Source: CAZJUO01 sp964549245
GTDB taxonomy: Bacteria; Patescibacteriota; Patescibacteriia; UBA10025; JAHIVO01
Length of the DNA stretch: 23,163 bases
Assembly: GCA_964549245.1 (NCBI GenBank)
Contig: CAZJUO010000013.1
Span: forward strand, 1 to 23,163
Direction: 5' to 3'
Part shown: positions 15,138-21,390 of the stretch, piece after piece
How positions within the stretch are numbered: position 1 is the first letter of the stretch
How the letters are laid out: the number at the start of each line of letters is the position of its first letter
The notes under the pieces: generated by a model
Told to the model about the DNA's origin: nothing
The model's input: only the letters and a program-made list of their open reading frames with translations
Database searches by the model: none
Position numbers and translations under genes: made by a program

Positions 15138-15629
15138 TTATAATTCCGGTGGCAAACCATGCATGGCTAGATGGCGATTACCAAACCGCTTATCGGCAGT
15201 CACCTCAACCGCCTCACCGAGGCTTTCCGGTAAAACAAACTTTCTGGCTGACGCTTCATCGGGAAATTCACATTCGACCAGTATCAATCCCGCTAAACCG
15301 CCTTTAAAAATATCGACCTCCAAAATATAGTCATGGTATGGCACCGAGTATCTTACTTTGCGGATTGAACGTCCGATTTTGTGCGGCCAAATAAGTGTAA
15401 ATACGAATTCTGGTATTTCCACCTCCCATTCCTGTCGGGACAAGCCATCTGCCGTTCTTTTTGATTTGACGGTCATCAGGTACTTTTCTCCTTTTTTCCG
15501 CAACCGCACAATACCGTCACCTACCACATACCCTTGCATGATCACTTCTCCACTGACACTCTCCATATTTTTGGGCGCCGCTTGTAACAGGAACTTTCTT
15601 TCAATTTCTAGATTATTGTTTTTATCCAA
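15138..15629 (-). CDS. CYTH-domain protein (class IV adenylate cyclase / triphosphatase type)
   Basis: A 163-aa single-domain CYTH protein. The family folds into an eight-stranded tunnel that binds triphosphate compounds through acidic and basic residues; bacterial members are mostly tripolyphosphatases or, less often, adenylate cyclases. Visible signatures are the N-terminal EIERKFLL (ExExK), VRLRKKGEKYLMTVKSK, EWEVEIPE, and the late YILEVDIFKGGLAGLILVE strand pair with its acidic residues. The start is TTG at 15629, since no ATG is in frame nearby; AGGTG (15634-15638) lies 4 nt before it. It is 91 bp downstream of the glycosyltransferase stop on the same strand and is followed by an intrinsic terminator. 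The exact substrate cannot be told from sequence. Confidence 0.9.
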   Translation of the reverse strand: MDKNNNLEIERKFLLQAAPKNMESVSGEVIMQGYVVGDGIVRLRKKGEKYLMTVKSKRTADGLSRQEWEVEIPEFVFTLIWPHKIGRSIRKVRYSVPYHDYILEVDIFKGGLAGLILVECEFPDEASARKFVLPESLGEAVEVTADKRFGNRHLAMHGLPPEL

Positions 15630-15720
15630 AGAACACCTCGCTATTATTGATTATTCTTATCACATTCATTAATGTAAACAATGCTTCATACTAGCGCTTT
15701 TATGGAAAAAAGTCAAATAG

Positions 15721-16947
15721 TTAACTACCAATCAATAAATTGCCAGCGGGGTAATTCTTTCTAAAATATTTTTCGCGGCGATAGTATAATAACAAGGCAA
15801 TCAAGCATGCTTCACCAAAAAAACTAATATAAACCACCAGCGGAGACCACCAGCCGTTTACTTCAGATACTACGCTACGTACAGTATGCGGATATGCGTT
15901 GAGTAGAATTATCGATCCAACCAATAAAAGCGCTGGCAGCCAATGACGGCTTTTTAACCAACTGCGAAATACAATAGCGATGGGCAGCAACATCCACATC
16001 AGGTAATGATACAAGGTATAGTGCGTCAATAATAAAACAAGGGCTAAGAGTATAGAAAAATCAATTATTAATACTTCCGGCCGGTTGGCAGCCCTCCTGG
16101 TAAACCAAAAAAATGCAGCGAATACTACAATTACGATACCAAGCATCACGGCATTATTCAGCGATGGGATGATACTGCTGCTGATAGCCGGCAGGGTTGG
16201 TCCGCCGATGGCCTCCACACCCGAAGTGATTTTTGGCAGTATGGTAACCACGTATTCATAATACTGGCTTATCCCAAACGGCCCTAACATAAGTAAGGCT
16301 ACAAAAGCTATACCAGCTAAAAAAAGTATGGCGCTCCCCACTAGGATAAAACGTTTTTTTATTAAAAAATAAATTATAAAAATTATCGGAAATGTTTTTA
16401 TGGCAATTGCCAAACCCAGTATAATGCCAGCTACGATGAACCGTTTTTGGCGGGAAAAATATAGTACAGCTATCAAACATAAAAAAATTATTCCATTGAC
16501 CTGCCCCAGAAAAAAACTAAACCACGCTGGTAGGCAAACAAGCGCTGCCGCCCCCAAGGCTACAGCTGCCGCTCCGCGCTGCGGGCGGGGAAACAGTCGT
16601 ATCAGTAAGTATAAACCGCCGCAAAAAGCTATCACGTTAATAAGCTGCCACCACCCTACTGCCACGCTAACCGGTAAAAGCGTTAAGGGAAACAGTACAG
16701 TTGGTAAAAAAGGGCTGTAAATAAACCGATTAGCATTGGCCATTACATCGATACCGTCACTCGCCGCGCGCTCAATAATCTCCGGTTCATCATAAATATC
16801 ACGCTGTTCATACAACATTTCGGAAGCGAAGTAAGTAGAAACAAAATCAAGACCCCTATGCGAGGCTTTAGTGACAACCAGACCAACCACAAAAACTAGC
16901 CCCACTATAACAACGGTAAATATTGTCATCACTTTTGAATACTTCAT
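15721..16947 (-). CDS. GT87-type (DUF2029) polyprenyl-phosphate-dependent glycosyltransferase
   Basis: A 408-aa integral membrane protein with about ten hydrophobic segments, typical of GT-C fold enzymes of family GT87 (for example mycobacterial mannosyltransferases). These take sugar from polyprenyl-phosphate donors on the outer face of the membrane. Supporting features are an acidic first outer loop (RGLDFVSTYFASEMLY), NRFIYSPFLPTVLFPL, FFLGQVNGIIFL, and LGLAIAIKTFPIIF. The start at 16947 is chosen because AAGGAG (16955-16960) lies 7 nt upstream and the ATG overlaps the stop of the VTT gene (ATGA). The frame stays open 23 codons further upstream inside that gene. Acceptor and sugar are unknown. 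Confidence 0.87.
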   Translation of the reverse strand: MKYSKVMTIFTVVIVGLVFVVGLVVTKASHRGLDFVSTYFASEMLYEQRDIYDEPEIIERAASDGIDVMANANRFIYSPFLPTVLFPLTLLPVSVAVGWWQLINVIAFCGGLYLLIRLFPRPQRGAAAVALGAAALVCLPAWFSFFLGQVNGIIFLCLIAVLYFSRQKRFIVAGIILGLAIAIKTFPIIFIIYFLIKKRFILVGSAILFLAGIAFVALLMLGPFGISQYYEYVVTILPKITSGVEAIGGPTLPAISSSIIPSLNNAVMLGIVIVVFAAFFWFTRRAANRPEVLIIDFSILLALVLLLTHYTLYHYLMWMLLPIAIVFRSWLKSRHWLPALLLVGSIILLNAYPHTVRSVVSEVNGWWSPLVVYISFFGEACLIALLLYYRREKYFRKNYPAGNLLIGS

Positions 16948-17639
16948 GAGTTTTCTCCTTTCATTCGTATGATACGTTCTACGATAATCGTACCGTACAT
17001 GATAACTACGATACATACGATATAAACCAATTTTTCTAAGGCCGTAGCCTCAAGCAAGCGTTCACCAAAATACGCTAAAATTAATATATTTACCAGCAGC
17101 CCTAAGCCCACAATCATTAAAAAATGTCTGAATTTCAAGGCAGACAAGCCAATCACAAAACTAATAATATCAAGCGGGAATATCGGAATCAAATACACCA
17201 TCCAAAGAAAAAGCTTATTGCGTTTCAAAAAACGGTCGTAACGATCAATGGTCTTATCTTTTATGATTTTCTTAACAACCAATCGTCCGAGCCGTCGCGA
17301 TATAAAAAAAGCTATTAAAGCGCCGATCATATTACCCACCCAGGCATACACAAAACCCAGCCACAAGCCGTACAAAGCCCCGGCCACGATAGGCACGATC
17401 GTTCCCGGTATGGGGGCAACGACCGTTTCAACAATGATAACACCGATAATGGCTAAGGGACCCACCTTACCAAATTGTTCGGTCCATTGCCGCACTTCAT
17501 CTGAAGCGGGCAATTGGGGTTGCCAAATAACGAAAACAACCACTAACAATAAAAAAACACCGATGATAGCTAAATCCCATTTCCAAACGTTTCTATCGCG
17601 ATGCAGTATTTTATTAAGGCTGCTTTTAATGTCAAACAT
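16944..17639 (-). CDS. VTT-domain (TVP38/TMEM64, DedA-superfamily) membrane protein B
   Basis: A 231-aa paralogue of the protein at 11837-12526, alignable throughout. It has the same NVWKWDLAII start of the first hydrophobic segment, the core ETVVAPIPGT and AGALYGLWLGFVYAWVGN, and IPIFPLD in the re-entrant region. The stop codon overlaps the start of the glycosyltransferase gene, so the two products are translationally coupled. Since DedA-superfamily proteins include undecaprenyl-phosphate translocases and GT87 enzymes release polyprenyl phosphate on the outer face, carrier recycling is an attractive joint role (inference). There is no ribosome binding site, and TACAAT lies 6 nt before the ATG. 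Confidence 0.92.
   Translation of the reverse strand: MFDIKSSLNKILHRDRNVWKWDLAIIGVFLLLVVVFVIWQPQLPASDEVRQWTEQFGKVGPLAIIGVIIVETVVAPIPGTIVPIVAGALYGLWLGFVYAWVGNMIGALIAFFISRRLGRLVVKKIIKDKTIDRYDRFLKRNKLFLWMVYLIPIFPLDIISFVIGLSALKFRHFLMIVGLGLLVNILILAYFGERLLEATALEKLVYIVCIVVIMYGTIIVERIIRMKGENS
16955..16960 (-). promoter_or_regulatory. Ribosome binding site fixing the glycosyltransferase start
   Basis: AAGGAG on the minus strand, 7 nt before the ATG at 16947 and inside the 3' end of the VTT gene. It decides for 16947 over the in-frame ATG at 17016. Confidence 0.75.
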
Positions 17640-17645
17640 ACCCCT

Positions 17646-17651
17646 ATTGTA
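17646..17651 (-). promoter_or_regulatory. -10 hexamer close to the start of VTT protein B
   Basis: TACAAT on the minus strand, again exactly 6 nt before the ATG (17639), the same spacing as for VTT protein A. This suggests a leaderless mRNA. The -35 is not evident. Confidence 0.45.
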
Positions 17652-17758
17652 ACCTAAATTCTAGGCAAAAAATAGTCCTAAAAACCATCAACTATACTTT
17701 TTCACAGAATAAATGCGCTTTATGCATCAGAGCTAAACAATCTAGGTTATTGTATAAT

Positions 17759-17788
17759 TTGACAATAAAGTAATTAATTTGTTATAGT
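17759..17788 (+). promoter_or_regulatory. Promoter of ndk
   Basis: A perfect TTGACA (17759-17764) and TATAGT (17783-17788, 5/6 match) are separated by 18 bp. Transcription would start near 17795 and leave a leader of about 36 nt. Confidence 0.65.
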
Positions 17789-17830
17789 TGTCAAACAACA
17801 ATCTATCATCAAACTTTGGACGGTGACTTG

Positions 17831-18232
17831 ATGACTAACTATGCTTTAGCTCTTTTAAAGCCAGATTGCCTAAAAAGGAATTTAACCGAAGAGGTGATAC
17901 AAATAATTCAAGCCAGTGGATTGACCATTGCGACTCAAAAATTGGTTTGTCTTTCTCAAAACGATATCAATGTGATATACGGTCATCTCAAAGGTCGGTC
18001 ATGCTTCGCAGAATTCTCTCGATTTATGATGTCAGGTCCTTGCCTGGCATTAATTTTTGAAGGTGATAATGCCATTCAGCGCATCAGAAAACTGGTGGGC
18101 TACCAAGAACCACAACAAGCCGATCCAGCAAGCATTAGAGGACGATACGGCATCAATCGAAGAGAAAATATTATCCACGCTTCGGTGAACTATCAGGCGT
18201 TTGTCAAAGAAAAGGCGTTATTTTTTAAGTAA
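17831..18232 (+). CDS. ndk: Nucleoside diphosphate kinase
   Basis: Transfers the gamma phosphate from ATP to nucleoside diphosphates through a phospho-histidine, keeping NTP and dNTP pools filled. The 133-aa length is close to the usual 135-150. Motifs: LLKPDCLKRNL at the start, GHLKGRSCFAEF, FMMSGPCLALIFEGDNAI, SIRGRYGINRRENIIHASVN with catalytic H116. The start at the ATG 17831 is preferred over the in-frame TTG at 17816 because GGTGA lies 4 nt before it. The residues around the active His are somewhat divergent (NIIHASVN instead of the common NAVHGSDS), but the His and the following Ser are kept. A promoter and a terminator frame it as a single-gene unit. Confidence 0.93.
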   Translation: MTNYALALLKPDCLKRNLTEEVIQIIQASGLTIATQKLVCLSQNDINVIYGHLKGRSCFAEFSRFMMSGPCLALIFEGDNAIQRIRKLVGYQEPQQADPASIRGRYGINRRENIIHASVNYQAFVKEKALFFK

Positions 18233-18244
18233 GCTCATCAGCCT

Positions 18245-18271
18245 CCACCAACTCATAGTTGGTGGTTTTTT
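18245..18271 (+). terminator. Intrinsic terminator of ndk
   Basis: A perfect 8-bp stem (CCACCAAC at 18245-18252 with GTTGGTGG at 18258-18265), a 5-nt loop TCATA and six T directly after. It lies 13 bp after the ndk stop. Confidence 0.92.
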
Positions 18272-18280
18272 AAAACGATA

Positions 18281-18308
18281 AAAAACCGGAACGTTAATTC
18301 GTTCCGGT
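18281..18308 (-). terminator. Intrinsic terminator of the secreted-protein gene
   Basis: A perfect 9-bp stem (ACCGGAACG / CGTTCCGGT) with a 6-nt loop. On the minus strand a T run follows directly, so it ends the transcript of the gene at 18318-18944. It sits back to back with the ndk terminator. Confidence 0.88.
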
Positions 18309-18317
18309 AAAACTTTC

Positions 18318-18944
18318 TTACATAGGTGCAAAAAAATAAATATCCTTCAAATGCTCTGGCAAGCAATGCCAGTAAAACCTAATCATGCCCGTACTTTGCT
18401 GGCTCGACTTCCATACCTGACGATAGCTGTATTCCTTGATGTCTCCGATAGAGAGAAACATTGTTGGACCCTTTAGGCGTTGTTGAGCCCGCTCAATTGA
18501 CTCTGGCAGAACCTCCACAAAAACTTCCTGTGAGCTCACATAAACCAGATATAGACTATCCGTATCACGCGGTATAGCAATGGCTCGTATATGGTTGGCT
18601 GTATTCCAAAAAAGATAAATAAGCGCCATCCTGTTTACGTGCATGGAATCCGAACCCATAGCCTCGGCCCGATCATAAATTCTCACATTGTTATCCATCC
18701 ATATTGTTCTCATTTCGGCGTATATATCGGCTACCGCTTTTTGATCAATGGGAATATTTGTCTCTAAATAATGCTGATATATATTTTCCGCTTCAGTCAT
18801 TAAACTATCCAACAAATGAAATTCTTGTGGCGACAGTATACCGCTCATATCAGACCCAGCGCCAGGACCCATTTTAGCCGTCAACGGCATAGTCATCATA
18901 AGGGCAAAAAATAACATTAACCCAAGACAGGTGTTACTCCTCAC
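18318..18944 (-). CDS. Secreted protein of unknown function
   Basis: I do not recognise this protein. The 208-aa product has a clear signal peptide: a basic start, a Met/Leu/Phe-rich core (about 7-19) and a likely cleavage after LTA (residue 23). There is no lipobox Cys. The mature part is mostly alpha-helical in appearance, acidic, with a stretch of aromatic residues near 105-115 (IYLFWNTANH), a beta-like stretch SLYLVYVSSQEVFVEVLPE and one conspicuous Cys near the end (WHCLPEH). The start is GTG at 18944, fixed by AGGAGG 5 nt upstream. With a near-consensus promoter and a strong terminator it is a single-gene unit that is probably well expressed. Confidence 0.8.
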   Translation of the reverse strand: MRSNTCLGLMLFFALMMTMPLTAKMGPGAGSDMSGILSPQEFHLLDSLMTEAENIYQHYLETNIPIDQKAVADIYAEMRTIWMDNNVRIYDRAEAMGSDSMHVNRMALIYLFWNTANHIRAIAIPRDTDSLYLVYVSSQEVFVEVLPESIERAQQRLKGPTMFLSIGDIKEYSYRQVWKSSQQSTGMIRFYWHCLPEHLKDIYFFAPM

Positions 18945-18949
18945 TATCT

Positions 18950-18955
18950 CCTCCT
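18950..18955 (-). promoter_or_regulatory. Strong ribosome binding site selecting a GTG start
   Basis: AGGAGG on the minus strand, 5 nt before the GTG at 18944. No ATG is available at this position, so the site decides the start. Confidence 0.85.
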
Positions 18956-18993
18956 AAGATTTAAAAAGTGCAGTTATTTATTATAATTATCTA

Positions 18994-19022
18994 ACTATAA
19001 ATAATATCCACTGACCTGTCAA
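18994..19022 (-). promoter_or_regulatory. Near-consensus promoter of the secreted-protein gene
   Basis: On the minus strand a perfect TTGACA (19022-19017) and TATAGT (18999-18994, 5/6 match) are separated by exactly 17 bp. The start site would be near 18987, about 43 nt before the GTG. It is the best-matching promoter in the window. Confidence 0.75.
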
Positions 19023-19087
19023 ACATCGTATCAACATTACCAAAATAAAAAACATAACCGCTAACGAAGTAGGCTACTATTTTAAAT

Positions 19088-20302
19088 TCAGCCAAACATC
19101 AACCAATCCGGCCGGACGATTAATAATACACCCATAATGATTATAACCGCGCCCCCGATTAAAGTGGCGTAACGGCTATACTTCCCCGTGGTGCCTGTGG
19201 CCTTCAACGTCAACATGGCAATGACAAAAATCAGCATATCATCAAGCATAAAGATAACTACATATAGTAACAGGAAAAGATAGTACTCCAAACGTGATAA
19301 ATCACTCAACGATAAAACCTGCGTGTATATCGCCGGCAGTCCGGCTGAACAGGCCAGTTCAATGAGGTTAACCACAAAAGCCAGGCCGATAATACTGGGG
19401 ATAGCGATCCAGAGCGCGTTTTCTCTAACGATTTTTTTCAGGCGTTCGGTAATTTTTCGGCGCTGCTCCACGTTGGTTACTTCACACTGTCCCGGCTTCA
19501 TGGTACGGAACCTGTTCAAATAATATACTCCCACGCCCACTGCCGCAATCCCGATGGCAATCTGCACAGGCCGTACCGCACCGATAAAATTGAAAAACTC
19601 CAGCCAAGCCGCCAAAAAAATGAAATAAACCGCCGCCGAAGCAACTATAAAGGTTATTCCCAAAAGCCACATACGCCGCCGGTTCTGCATACCCAGCAAA
19701 AAACCGATGAGGATAAGCAGTACCCACATGGCACAGGGATTGAACCCGTCAATGGCCGCCACTACCGCGGTTAAACCAAAGAGTGAAAAGGTGGACAAAT
19801 CCGTTTCCCCCAAGATAGGCAAATCGACAATTAATGATCCATCTTGGCTGGTTTCTTCCTGCACCTCTTCTTCGGGCTCGCTGGCAGCACTGCCACTGAT
19901 TATCTGCGCTCCTAAATCTTCACAGCCATTAGCTAAGCACTCATCTATCGCATCGATTATCTGCTGCCCAGTAGTCGTATCGGATAAATAGCCGCTGATG
20001 ACCTTATCTCCGATGAAAATACTCGGCACACCTTGCGCTCCAGAAGCTAAAGCAAACAACCGGAATAAGTCCTGATTATCCTTATTATTATATATCTCAA
20101 AACTTTGTATCTCTATCTGTTTACTATACTGCGGCACAACAGTATCATCAAAAAATACTTCCGCCTTGGCACAATGGGGGCAACCCTGGCCCCAGAAAAA
20201 ATAAACGTTAAGCGGTTCCTCCTGCGCCACCACAAAATGAAGGGGCAATAAACTAAAAATAAATACAACTAGTAATATATACTTATAAAAAAACCGTATC
20301 AT
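19088..20302 (-). CDS. Thioredoxin-like / CcdA (DsbD-type) fusion membrane protein
   Basis: A 404-aa protein with a signal peptide (about 1-26), an extracytoplasmic thioredoxin/glutaredoxin-like domain (about 30-125) and a CcdA/DsbD-type membrane domain (about 170-403, six or so hydrophobic segments). The thioredoxin domain has an active site GCPHC (C41, C44) and the cis-Pro loop GVPS (91-94). The membrane domain has the two Cys expected for electron transfer, C190 in DGFNPCAMW and C318 in IELACSAG. It would move reducing power from cytoplasmic thioredoxin to the outside and deliver it through its own thioredoxin domain. It stands alone as a gene. An acidic linker (142-155) joins the domains. 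Confidence 0.92.
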   Translation of the reverse strand: MIRFFYKYILLVVFIFSLLPLHFVVAQEEPLNVYFFWGQGCPHCAKAEVFFDDTVVPQYSKQIEIQSFEIYNNKDNQDLFRLFALASGAQGVPSIFIGDKVISGYLSDTTTGQQIIDAIDECLANGCEDLGAQIISGSAASEPEEEVQEETSQDGSLIVDLPILGETDLSTFSLFGLTAVVAAIDGFNPCAMWVLLILIGFLLGMQNRRRMWLLGITFIVASAAVYFIFLAAWLEFFNFIGAVRPVQIAIGIAAVGVGVYYLNRFRTMKPGQCEVTNVEQRRKITERLKKIVRENALWIAIPSIIGLAFVVNLIELACSAGLPAIYTQVLSLSDLSRLEYYLFLLLYVVIFMLDDMLIFVIAMLTLKATGTTGKYSRYATLIGGAVIIIMGVLLIVRPDWLMFG

Positions 20303-20311
20303 TTTAATATT

Positions 20312-20317
20312 ATTGTA
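20312..20317 (-). promoter_or_regulatory. -10 hexamer near the start of the thioredoxin-CcdA gene
   Basis: TACAAT on the minus strand, 9 nt before the ATG at 20302. No ribosome binding site lies between, so the leader would be only two or three bases. No good -35 is seen. Confidence 0.4.
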
Positions 20318-20417
20318 CTTAGTTTAATTATTCTTACTTTAAGAATGATAAAAAACACTAATTTATAAATTATACTCTATACTAATTTACGGGAAATTTC
20401 AATAGGCCTGCCTCAAG

Positions 20418-21300
20418 CTATCTTTTCGTAAAAAAGGTTATATCTCCTACTCGACCTTTTACTTGCTCAGCTACAAACTTGCACTTTATTAAAAACAAAA
20501 AATAAACTTTGCGCGAACAATTATTAAGGGCTTCAAAATTACCCTACCCTTTTGATATTACCATGTCCACATACTTAAACAGTTTTCTAAATTTTTTATC
20601 TGTTTCCCCTAATAGCGATCCCGGATATCCATTACCCGCTGTGATTACCTTAGCATATTTATTAATCCCAGCTTCTTGAGCGTCTTCTAATAAAGCGTCG
20701 TTAATAATGGGCTTGTCCCTGACAACGTAAGTAATCTTAATGTTGGGCGAGATCTTCAAAATTTCTTTTATTAAAATCTTATCAAATACGGTTTCCCCGG
20801 CGTTATCCGCTAAATATAAAACGCTTTTGTTTTTTTTTCAATTTATTCGAAAATTCGCTGATTAAAGCCTTTTTTATAGCGCTTTTACAATTAAAAAAAT
20901 CCTCGCCCTTTAAAAGAGAGTTGATTTGTGCCCAAATTTTTTCCTGCGCCAGCACTCCAAAATCAATTACATTTCCCGCCCCGGCAATTTCCAAAGCTGC
21001 ACGCAAAGGATTCCTGGAATTACTGATTTTTTTCTCCAATATTGGATATAATTTTAAAGCTAGTTTATTGCTTCTTAATTTAATCTTTTTATACGGATCC
21101 TTAATTCCTGATTCTGCTGAAACAATGTTATAAAAAGCTTTTGCAATTACGGGTGGCGGCTCATTTATGTCAAAAGCTGCAATTTTCTTAGCAATACGGC
21201 GTATAATCTTTTCCTGGATAGCAGGCTTACTACCTGCCGTATCGATAACGCCAACAGCCTGTTTTAGCAAACAAGGGATGCATTCAATATTAGTTTTCAT
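20418..21300 (-). pseudogene. Broken DUF89 / ARMT1-like phosphatase gene
   Basis: The family comprises metal-dependent phosphatases thought to act on damaged metabolites. The N-terminal part (21300-20803) starts MKTNIECIPCLLKQA with the CxxC typical of the prokaryotic subfamily, and ends 20 residues after the frame is lost in an A9 run (20830-20838, minus strand). Removing one A restores the frame and gives the family's key motif SVLYLADNAGETVFD. This second part runs to a TAG at 20544-20546 in VISKG*GNFEAL, where relatives have Gln (CAG). Beyond it, recognisable family sequence goes on (NNCSRKVYFLFLIKCKF, then VGDITFFTKR) to a TAG at 20418-20420. There are thus two independent lesions, a frameshift and a nonsense change. 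It lies 90 bp downstream of feoB. The frameshift alone could be a sequencing error; with the amber codon as well, loss of function is more likely. Confidence 0.85.
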
Positions 21301-21339
21301 ATTATAATTTTATTTAGTATAAAGCTTCAAAAGAATTGC

Positions 21340-21354
21340 GATATTGGTAATATC
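21340..21354. repeat. Short perfect dyad between feoB and the DUF89 remnant
   Basis: GATATT-GGT-AATATC is a perfect 6-3-6 inverted repeat in the 90-bp gap. It is not followed by a T run, so it is not a terminator. Its size is at the limit of chance in AT-rich DNA. Confidence 0.3.
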
Positions 21355-21390
21355 TAATACTAAAAATGCTTTCCGGGTTATTTTCATAAT

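Noticed and set aside
20544..20546. In-frame TAG at a Gln position, suggesting amber codons read as Gln
   Set aside because: No intact gene in the window ends in TAG (all end in TAA or TGA), which at first fits recoding. However, no other gene contains an internal TAG, and this gene also has a frameshift, so a decaying gene is the simpler reading.
20544..20759. 71-codon frame as a separate small gene
   Set aside because: Its sequence is the continuation of the DUF89 family protein after the A9 frameshift, and the frame extends upstream of its ATG into the DNAGE motif.
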